Shown here piece by piece: positions 20,870 to 29,297 of a stretch of 29,297 nucleotides of DNA. Made by a program: the position numbers and the translations under genes. The notes under the pieces were generated by a model that was given only the letters and a program-made list of their open reading frames with translations, did not search any database and was not told the DNA's origin. Position 1 is the first letter of the stretch. Each line of letters starts with the position of its first letter. Source of the stretch: Dichomitus squalens LYAD-421 SS1 (Eukaryota > Basidiomycota > Agaricomycetes > Polyporales > Polyporaceae); contig NW_006766894.1 in NCBI RefSeq assembly GCF_000275845.1, forward strand, positions 771,957 through 801,253. Reading direction: 5' to 3'.

Positions 20870-23336
20870 CTATGGTCGGCAGTGGGGTGTGTAGGGGGGC
20901 TGCTGGGTGTAGGCGACGCCCACCAGACTAAGAAATGTCAGGGTAAGGTATGAAAAGTCGTGGCCGTGCGTGCGTTCGTTCCTCCTGGGTAGTCGTTGCC
21001 AGCCCGGACAACTCACGGGCACTCCGGCATCCGCACCAACTCCACCGCCCGCTCGATGATCTCCTCCACCGGCCACCGCTCCCCGTCCGCGTGCTTCAAA
21101 TCTAACAGGTTCCCGATCTCGTCGCACGCCCGCAGCACCTCGTCGATGTCCTCCTTCGTGTGCGCCGCGCTCAGGCAGAACCGCACCCGGCTCGTCACCA
21201 GCGGCGTCGCGGGGTACGCGACGACGACGATGATGATCGGCACCGCGCGCGTGCGCATCATCCGGCTGAACACCGCCATCTTCCCCGGGTGGAACAGCAG
21301 CAGGGGCACCACTGGCGAGTCGTCCGTGCCGTACGTGATGAACCCGAGCTTGCGCAGGCCGCGGTTGAGGTAACGCGTGTTGAATGCGAGCCGGCGCAGG
21401 CGCATCTTCCCGTCCGAGCCGTCGATCATGCTTGGAACGAGCGGCATCCAGCTAGGCAGGGCAGACGCAGGAGCCGTCCCAGGGATGACTTCACTCTCGG
21501 GGATCACAGGAGCGGGTTCCGGAGAGCGGAGGAGCGCGAGCGACGGCGACGACGGCTTCTCGGGGGTCTTGGGCATAGTGACGCCCATGATGCTCGCCAT
21601 ACTCGCGATGATCTGGGTGAGAACAGGCGGGGTCATGGCCTCGGCGTACGTGAACGAGTGGCCTTGGATGCGAAGCCGGTCGATAATCTCCTTGTTGCCA
21701 GCAATGTATCCACCAGCGGCGCCGAACGACTTGGTGAACGTGCCCATGAGGATGTCGATCTCACGTGGGTTAATGCCAAAGTAATCCGCGACGCCTCGGC
21801 CGCGGGGACCCATCGCACCGACCGAGTGAGCCTCATCGACGAAGACGTAGAACTGCACCATCGCAGTAGGCAATCAGGTACCGTTGTTTCCGCTGAGGAC
21901 AGATAGGCTCACCTTGTACTTCTTCTTGAGGGCCATGATGATGGGCAGGTTCGCCATCGTCCCCTCCATCGAGTACAGCCCCTCGACGATGAGCAGGATC
22001 TTCTTCCACGGCCGGTGCGTCTTCGGTTGGCCCTGGCTGATTACCTCGCGCAACAGGTTCTCCAACGACTTCATGTCGTTGTGCTTGAACATACGGACAT
22101 TCGCCCCGCTGAGCCGCACCCCGAATCGAATCGACGCATGATTGAGCTCGTCAGAGATGACCAAGCTGCCCTTGCCGACCAAGCCTGGGATGATGTTGGA
22201 GTTCGTTGCGAAGCCCATGGAGCTGATGAGAGCATCCTCCGTTCCCATGAACCGCGCAACAAGCGCCTCCGCCTGCTGGTGCAGGTCGAGGTTACCTGCC
22301 TCGAGACGCGTCCCGCCGGACGACCAGCCGTACTTCTCCACGGCGGCCTCCACTGCGGCAGTGCACGGGCCCTTGCCCTGCGCAAAGCCGAGGTAGTTGT
22401 ACGACGAGATGTTCAAGGCGCGCGTGCGCGTGCCGGTCAGGACCATCGTCTTGTTGTAGTCTGTAGAGTAACGGTCGAGGAGGACGATCGTGCGGCCGGG
22501 CACCCCGGTGGTGGGGTGGGAGAAGCAATCGTCGATGCGCAGTTTGAGGCGGCGGGTGTAGAACGAGTCGAAGTCCGAGTTGAGAGCCGCGTAGCCCTGG
22601 AACGCAAGAATCATTCAGCCCAATGCCCACCTCGTCAGAACCGTGACCATAATAGTTCCCAGAATCTTCCTCCGGGATGGGGTGGTCAGAGCAGGCCACG
22701 GTTTTAAGACGATTCAGATATTCAGAATCGGCGCAAAATAGGTCGCAGAATCGCTTCAAAACGCGCATTCTGGCCACCCCAAATACAGACGGGAGCGCAA
22801 AGAGAGACACTCACGTTCCACGGCAGCAAGTGCTTGTAGTTTGCCCGGCGGAACCTCTTGCCAACGAAGTCGCGGACGTGCCCCAGGCAGATTACGATGA
22901 TGTAGCTAATGTACGTCGTGAGGAGAATATAATACGGCGGGTCCTGCTCCGGGATGCTCTTGTACGGCGTTCCCGCGCGGTGCTGCGACGTGTACCGATA
23001 GTCCTCGTTCGCGCAATGCCCGAACTCCGAGTGCACCGTCGTGAACACCTGGTCCGACGTGGGGGGCACGCGAGGGTACGAGAGCCCGTCAGCAACATCA
23101 ACACCACTCTCGTCCAGGACGGTGTCCTCCGAGCTAGAGGTGACCGAGGAGGACATGGAAAGGGCGGGGGTCGACGTGGGGGTCGCGCCGTGAGCACGGG
23201 CGCGTGCGTCGGCCTCGGAGACGGCGGACAGGTAGGATGCGGCGGTCGGGAGGCTGGACATGGACTTTTTCTTCTTGAAAATGGACTGCGTCGGCGACGC
23301 CGAGCTGAAGGCGATGGGGGACGGCCTGGAAGGCAT
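20870..23336 (-). CDS. lcb2: Serine palmitoyltransferase subunit 2 (LCB2)
   Basis: Exons 23336-22815, 22596-21913 and 21852-21017 join in phase, with a possible fourth exon 20927-20870; unspliced, translation stops at 21013. The product is 699 or 681 residues, long for LCB2 because of a serine-rich N-terminus (1-90) and a proline-rich insert (about 496-551). It condenses serine with palmitoyl-CoA, the first step of sphingolipid synthesis, at the ER with LCB1. Visible are a membrane segment at about 135-153, LNSDFDSFYTRRLK, the family core NISSYNYLGFA and GTRLEAGNLDLHQQAE, the PLP-contacting VDEAHSVGAMG (Asp408, His411), and GTFTKSFGAAGGYIAG with the PLP lysine at Lys443. All catalytic residues I can check are present. 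The first intron (218 nt) is much longer than is usual here. It is tandem with UDP-glucose dehydrogenase. Confidence 0.95.
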
Positions 23337-23898
23337 GGCCGGCTCGCTCGACGACGGCGTGTAGGGTGTAGGACGAAGGAAAGGGGACAGCGAGAAGAGA
23401 GTCCGAAGGAGAGAGGGCTCGGTCGCGAGCGGTAAATAGGGCGCGCGTGTCGATCGGCGCGGAGCTGCAACCCACGCCGGCTGAATAATTTAAGACTAAT
23501 TGCCGGGCGGCTGACTGATTAAAAGAACGCGTCCGAAGTCAAAACAGGGTAAGTTAAGTAACGACGCGACGGAGCAGAACGGGTCCCACGGCGGCCGCTT
23601 CTCTGCGACAGTCGACGGCGGAATGGGGGACGAAACTTCAAGAACGCTTCCGATGTCGGCAGACCCGCCTTATATCCTCGTCGTGCGGCAACCTCTCAGG
23701 CACTCGCATACATTGCAAACACAGTAGTAACGGCATACATGGCCTCCGTCTCAGTCTGATTATTGATGTGTGGTATCACGGAGGCAATGGTACAGTAGCG
23801 GCCAACCGTCAAATGTCATCGTCCATTTCATATCGCACTTCTAGTCTCACCCAGCCAACAGAAAGACAGCCGAGTATCATCTATAGGAGGAGGGCATT
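23337..23898. other. LCB2 promoter region and UDP-glucose dehydrogenase 3' flank
   Basis: No gene seen. Both flanking genes run on the minus strand, so this 560-bp gap must hold the LCB2 promoter. I could not fix a TATA box with confidence. Confidence 0.45.
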
Positions 23899-26326
23899 TC
23901 AAAGGCGGTCGCCACGACCAATAACCTTGACCTGCAAGTGTAACACAAGATCATGAGCGTCGTTCCCGACCGACGCGCGCGCAGATGCGAAGGCCAGACA
24001 CTCACCGTGAACCCAATCTTCTGCAGCTCGTCCGCGTTCAAGATCATCCGCCCGTCGAACACGAATGCAGGCTTCGACATCCCGTCGTACACCGCCTGCC
24101 AGTCAATCTCCTTGAACTCCTTCCACTCCGTCGCGATCACAATCGCCTCCTTCTGCGTGCACGCCTCCAGCGCGCTGTGCACGATGCTCACGTGCTTCTT
24201 GATCGTCTCCAGCGGCCATGTCGGCAGCGCCTCGGACAGGTCCAGCCAAATCTGCGCCTCCTCCACCTTCGGGTCGTAGATCGTCACGTACGCCTTCTCC
24301 TGCAGGAAGTCCCGGATGAGCGAGATGGACGCCGACTCGCGCGTGTCGCCAGTGTCGGCCTTGAACGCGAAGCCGAGGACGGCGATGTGCTGTATGAGTG
24401 AGAGAAATGCGTTCAGTCTCAGTCATCCCAGTAATGCGGAAAGCTGCACGCCGGCGCTGCGCATAGCTGCGATATCGAGCATGTGTCGATCCGTACGCAA
24501 TGCTCTCTGCCCCCCACAGATTGGATGTATAGGCATACTTCGCAGCACCCATCAACACCGTCTGCGGCGCCACTACGCAGCGCAGGCACACAGCAATACA
24601 GGAACCCAAAACACACCTTGCCAGTAATAGTGTTGAACAGCGTGTCCACTACCGTCTTCGAGAACCTCCTCTTCTGGTATTCGTTCATCTCCACCACCTG
24701 GCGCCAGTACTCCGCGACCTGCGGCAGGTGCAGGCTCTCGCTCAGATACACCAAGTTCAGGATGTCCTTCTGGAAGCAGGACCCTCCGAAGCCGACTGAG
24801 GCCCGGAGGAATTTGGGCCCGATGCGCGAGTCGAAGCCCACGGCGTGCGCGACCTCATCGATGTTCGCGCCCGTCGCCTCGCAGATCGCAGAAAGCGCGT
24901 TGACGGACGAGATGCGCTGCGCGAGCATAGCGTTCGCGGCGAGCTTCGAGAGCTCGGAGGACCAGAGGCCGACGGTGAGAATACGCTCGCGCCTGAGGGT
25001 GGAGGACAGTCAGCATCAGGTACGTGGAGGTGAAAGCGCCAATAATGTGTGAAAAACAGGGCTCTGCATCGGGACCGAGGGAACATTCAATGTGACCTCG
25101 GGCATCTACACGCCGTGGTCGACGCGCTACGCTCATAATCTGGGCGGTAGAGCACCACGCGAGACAGCGTGTTGGCACGCCAGATCTTATACAGGGGAGC
25201 TGTCATGTTTAAACAGACCACGCACGATGAGAAGCACTGAGCATGTCGACATCGACAGCGGATACCCCTGCTGTACCACACGCGCAGGCCTTGCAGGTAT
25301 GAACGACACAGAAGGGGCGTCTCCTTGGATCGATAAGGACATAAAGCGGAGACACTCACGGCACCCAGTTGGCATATACCTCCGCGAGCGACTGACACGC
25401 GTCCTTGCCCTCCTGCGTCTGAAGCGAGCCGATCAAGACACGGTCGGGCTTGAAGAGGTCGGCGATGGCGGTGCCCTCGGCGAGGAACTCGGGGTTGGAG
25501 AGGATGTCGAAGCGCGTGCCGGGCTTGGAGTTGGCCTCGAGGATGGTACGCATCGACTCGGCCGTCCGGCAGGGCACAGTCGACTTCTCGACGACGATCT
25601 TGTTTGTCGTCGCAACGGCTGCGATGCGGCGCGTGGCGGACTCGACATAGCTGGTAAACGGCGGTGAGGCGGGTGGGGATGCGCGATAGGGTCACCGCGA
25701 GGAATGGGGAGGTGTCGATTGTTGAGTGGAGGTGCGTTGGAGCAGATGCAGCGATGAATAGGGAAGAAGCAAACGGACCGTAAGTATCAACGCAGGCAAG
25801 AAAACGCCATAATGAGACGCACTTGAGATCAGCGGCGAAGCCCGCTCCCACTCCAGACTTCTTGGTGGGAGTGTTGACCGAGACGAAGATCAGGTCCGCC
25901 TCCCGGATGGCCTTATCGACGTCCGTCGAGAAGAACAAGTTGCGGCCGCGGGCCTGGCGGACGACCTCCTCCAGCCCGGGCTCGTAGATCGGCAGCTCAA
26001 AGTTGGGGCTGTTCCACGCGTCGATCCGGGCCTTGTTGAGGTCGACAATCGTAACCTGAATGTGCGGGCACCTGAGTGCGACGACGGCACACGTCGGGCC
26101 ACCTGCGCGGCAGAGGCAGAGGCGGCAGTCGCGATGTCCATGTCAGAACCAGAACCTTGTTGCATACACCCCGAAGGCGATAGACTCCGAGCGGACTCAC
26201 CGACGTATCCCGCACCGACTGCGAATCACAAACGGATCTCGTGAGCACACTGACGACCACACGTATCCCACGCTGTCTGAGGCGCGACGTACTGCAGCAG
26301 ATTTTGGAGACCTTGACGGGGGCCAT
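23899..26326 (-). CDS. ugd1: UDP-glucose 6-dehydrogenase
   Basis: Seven exons (26326-26293, 26218-26201, 26102-25823, 25650-25360, 24992-24617, 24389-24006, 23931-23899) join in phase to 471 residues, the normal length. It oxidises UDP-glucose to UDP-glucuronate with two NAD+, in the cytosol, feeding glucuronate- and xylose-containing wall and capsule polysaccharides. The Rossmann motif GAGYVG at 13-18 is split across the 18-nt exon 2. Further motifs: [10 protein letters not shown], the family signature [22 protein letters not shown], the central helix with Lys224 and Asn228, and [11 protein letters not shown] with catalytic Cys280 and Asp284; [16 protein letters not shown] opens the C-terminal domain. 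All key residues are present, so the enzyme should be active. Three introns (172, 367 and 227 nt) are far longer than others in the window. The last exon encodes only 10 residues. Confidence 0.96.
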
Positions 26327-28851
26327 GGCGGACGGTAGATGGAGTGGATATGGAGGGGGTTACAGTTGAGGTGGCAGGAGACGATGTGCGATGCCCACCA
26401 AAGCAGCGGCTGGCTTTATGTGCCAGCGCGATCGCGGCGACGGCGCTGCAACGCCAAGCCCCCGTGCCGGCACATTCCCTGTATTTTTCGGGGCTACATC
26501 GCCTTGCGGCATGAAGGATATCTTCGTATCACATAATTTCGATCCCGGGCTCGAGAGTGGGCCAGGCGTAACACACATTGCATGGCACAGTACGCTACAA
26601 ATCGTTAGGTTATCGATGCGGTCATCAAGAGAAGCACTTCAGCATCAGTCTGGACGAAGTTCAAGCTGACAACTATCAAGCCCCTCAACAGCCGCAGCAG
26701 TGATAATATATTCGAAAACCGCAAGGGAGCTATCTTTTGAAACATTCATCGCGTTACAGTTACAGTGCCGATGCGCGCGAAGAAGCGGAAGGGAAGTACA
26801 CACGCGGATCAAAGCACGAACTGTTCGATAGGTCGAAAAGGAAGCCTTTGATGATTCTGCTAGGTACTCAACGCGATAAAGAACACAAGTCTGAGTAGAA
26901 GGATGACGATGCTGGGCTAAATGGACGAAGCCTCCGAGCACCGGTGGTCAGCGAAGCAAAAGCATCGCTTCTCTCCTTACGAGCCTGAGATAGATGACTA
27001 CTTCACGTCGGGACGTTCTATCGGGGCCAATACAATCAGCTAAGCTCTGGCGTAAAGAATATGACAGGCTCGGTGAGTAAACTTACTCATGGCGAGGACT
27101 TCAAGCCCGGGAATAGCTGGCGCATTCGACATGCCTCTCGTACTGTACCGAGCTGTACGTCAGCCAAGGAAGCGTGGTTTACACGTACCACTCGGCAACG
27201 ACGGCAGGGTACCGCACGCTGCAAGATAAGTGACGTGTGCGTCCCAAAGGTCCAGCATAACGCGGTGCTCAAGACTGTAAGCCCGACCACAGGGCCTCTG
27301 GCGTGTGGCGCCAAACACGTCGGAGGTAGACAGGAGCTATGGCTAATAGCCGGCGTCCAGCGAAAGTCCAGATGAAGCGAGTAAAGCAGGGAGCACCTAG
27401 GTACAGCCTAGAACGCGGGGACGGCCTCGACGGCATGCGCCTGCGGCACAGTTGTCCACAGTGTGGTTTTGCAGACGTTTGGTGACAACGATGAGTGGAT
27501 ATGTGTGTGCTCCACTGGTCGGAGGCTAGGAGGTTACGGAGTTTTTCGAGCAACCTGTCCCTCCCACACCGGCCACAGGAGAGCTCGCGTTACGTGCCTC
27601 GCTTATGAGCGTCCAGCGCCGAGCTTGATTCCTTTAGCACCAGAACAAGCCTAGGATGACTCGAAGAAGGATGGCTTGTCGCTCTTGATAGTGACAGCGC
27701 ACGTTTGACCTGGATCCGTTCCGCATGGGTATTCTTGTGTTCGGGGTAAAGGAGGCGGAAATGAAATTCGCGCTTCAGACGGCCGCCCAGGTCTTGCGGA
27801 ATAGCTGAATATCCTGTCTCGACATCACCTGGCATACGATGCGATTGAAGAGGGGCGGCATACCTGACGAGTGTGCCCGGTCTGTAAGAGACGTCTGACT
27901 CAGAGACTCAAACGAGGATGCGCACGGTAAATCGGGACATCTAGAGCTGGAGAGAATACGACGACCAGGTGGGCTGCGTGCCGGATATGTGGTAGCACCA
28001 GGAGCGCAGGCAGACGAGATAGAAACGTAGGGCTGTAAGCTCGCCGCTCGCGGATGCGTGGGTGTGAGGAATTCAGGTAGTCCACCAGGAACTTAGCGGC
28101 GAGGTCGAGAACGAAGAAACCGCGACATACAAGTTCACATATTCGCATGATCGAGCTCTGTCATCCCACACTACGCATAGCTGGTGAGGTTTGCGAGGGA
28201 GCCGGAAGAGCGGTGACACAGTACATATATTGCATTTGGCTGAGCTCTGCAAACGCATGAGGAACAAGTGGCACACAGCGGGAGGTGCATATACTGCTTG
28301 CTGACTCAGCACATTCAAAAACGGGCCATGTTCCTACGAGACTGTCCAATTCAACAAAATACTTAGCCTGGCTCGATAGTCAAAGAAAGAAAGGTGACTG
28401 AATAGTGGCATTCCGATGGCTCAGGGGGGCGGACTGATCCGCGTCCGGATGGGAGCGCTGTATCTACCTTGGACGAACTCGGAGCCATGGGGCTGAGCTT
28501 ATGTCCTATCTTTCATGTACTCCTGCTTTCATCCCAAATCACAGGCAAATCATCGATACAGACAGGAGGGTCAAACAAACACCTACTTACCGCTGGGGGA
28601 CGGTTGGCGGCGGGCTGGATGGGCGTTTGTGCACAAAATAAGCAGTCTTGTTTGTCTGTTTCGGTGTCATTCGTCTGTCCTTTCTTCCCATCAACACAAC
28701 GCATGATGCATGACGTCCAATAAATTGAAAGAATATCAGGGGTGAGGGATACACGTTTCATATACCCTCTACCGTCTCAACTGATTGAGCCCTGATATTG
28801 TACGAGCTAGGGATGAGCATCAAACGCCCCTGTCGCCACAAGGACTGGGCC
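26327..28851. other. Long region without recognised gene; includes the UDP-glucose dehydrogenase promoter
   Basis: The first 200 bp are GC-rich and should hold the UDP-glucose dehydrogenase promoter. The remaining open frames (26645-26941 minus, 27061-27375 plus, 27900-28148 minus and others) are short, overlap in conflicting frames and show no domain I know. No LTR, terminal inverted repeat or transposase motif was seen in this stretch. Confidence 0.4.
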
Positions 28852-28978
28852 TCAACGCGTACTAGACCCTCTTGGTTGCTCGCAGGCGCAGCGTTGTTTT
28901 GACCGCGGTCATGACCAAAGCCATGACCGATTTTGACTAGCTTGACTGGTCATGACGGTTGGTCAAAGGTCAACGCGT
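28852..28978. repeat. Palindrome-rich GGTCA/TGACC cluster flanked by a 9-bp direct repeat
   Basis: The 9-mer tcaacgcgt occurs at 28852-28860 and again at 28970-28978. Between them are two perfect 10-bp palindromes that overlap, gaccgcggtc (28901-28910) and ggtcatgacc (28907-28916), a near-copy of the second at 28948-28956, and further GGTCA half-sites. It could be a small non-autonomous element with a target duplication or a cluster of binding sites. Confidence 0.5.
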
Positions 28979-29068
28979 GATCTAGGCGACCGAGCGCTTG
29001 TGGGGTCGCACTAATCACGTTGATTGGGACCAGCAGCTATGGATGGCCCGACTATTTGTGTATGCCTA

Positions 29069-29255
29069 GGTAGAAATTGTATAGAATTGAAGGAGCATTT
29101 TTCGAGGGGAGAGTGAGCGGAAGGTGTCAGATAATGTGAGCTGGAGACAACAGAGGTTGGAAGTATCAAATACTTCAACTCCGTCAGCGGTAGAAACTAT
29201 TCGGACTGAAGCATTTTTCGACTCTTCTACCGGACAGATAATATTGTGAGCGTGC
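29069..29255. repeat. Imperfect direct repeat, about 110-120 bp period
   Basis: ggtagaaa at 29069 and 29189 is followed in both places, after 17-21 variable bases, by the identical 11-mer gcatttttcga (29095-29105 and 29211-29221). A later motif, cagataat...gtgagc, also occurs twice (from about 29128 and from about 29235). This suggests a diverged tandem duplication that may continue past the right edge. Confidence 0.55.
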
Positions 29256-29297
29256 AGCTTCCTCCCGCACTCGCTATTCCCTCACCCCCCTGACTAC

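Noticed and set aside
21160..22707. Plus-strand open frames of 248 and 230 codons opposite LCB2
   Set aside because: Arginine-rich, compositionally odd translations that mirror the conserved LCB2 coding strand.
24390..25359. Box C/D snoRNA in the long introns of UDP-glucose dehydrogenase
   Set aside because: CTGA and TGATG-like words occur, but no properly spaced C and D boxes with a closing stem could be found.
25087..25938. 283-codon minus frame across UDP-glucose dehydrogenase
   Set aside because: It reads through two introns and out of frame over exon 4; the spliced model recovers every family motif instead.

Overview
This window comes from a filamentous basidiomycete, probably an Agaricomycete. 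The evidence is the architecture: five intact protein genes cut by many short GT-AG introns (mostly 55-75 nt) with very short exons, a DUF6533-type membrane protein remnant, an expanded-type cytochrome P450 beside a decayed copy, and a fungal Ty1/copia-type element. All exon models were built by eye from reading-frame continuity and splice signals; lengths given are the sum of those exons.

Layout. (1) Positions 1-5515 are gene-poor and repeat-rich: the left edge is a minus-strand copia-type retrotransposon (gag start, tRNA-type primer binding site, 369-bp LTR with TATA box), then a broken DUF6533-like reading frame, a triplicated 20-bp repeat, a possible relic reading frame near 4.0-4.5 kb and an 11-unit CAG tract. 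(2) 5516-9672 (minus): an 11-exon Mug190/tricalbin-like lipid-transfer protein with membrane hairpin, SMP domain and two C2 domains. (3) 10361-12467 (minus): an intact 10-exon P450, followed upstream by a degenerate tandem relative at about 12985-13720. (4) 14424-17244 (plus): tRNA-dihydrouridine synthase 3, the only plus-strand gene, with an unexplained first intron. (5) 17478-20125 (minus): a UBA-SIM-UIM-UIM-USP protein of USP25/28 architecture whose catalytic cysteine position appears to be valine. (6) 20870/21013-23336 (minus): the LCB2 subunit of serine palmitoyltransferase. (7) 23899-26326 (minus): UDP-glucose 6-dehydrogenase. (8) 26327-29297 has no gene I can recognise, but carries two small repeat structures near the right end.

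The genes do not form an obvious pathway cluster. Two touch membrane lipids (Mug190-like lipid transfer at contact sites and LCB2 in sphingolipid synthesis), UDP-glucose dehydrogenase supplies UDP-glucuronate for polysaccharides, DUS3 modifies tRNA, and the USP-like protein probably reads ubiquitin/SUMO. This looks like an ordinary housekeeping block with a P450 duplication and a transposon-bearing edge. The item most worth following is the USP25/28-like protein that seems to have kept its binding modules but lost its nucleophile. No bacterial-type system, CRISPR array, rRNA or tRNA gene was seen.
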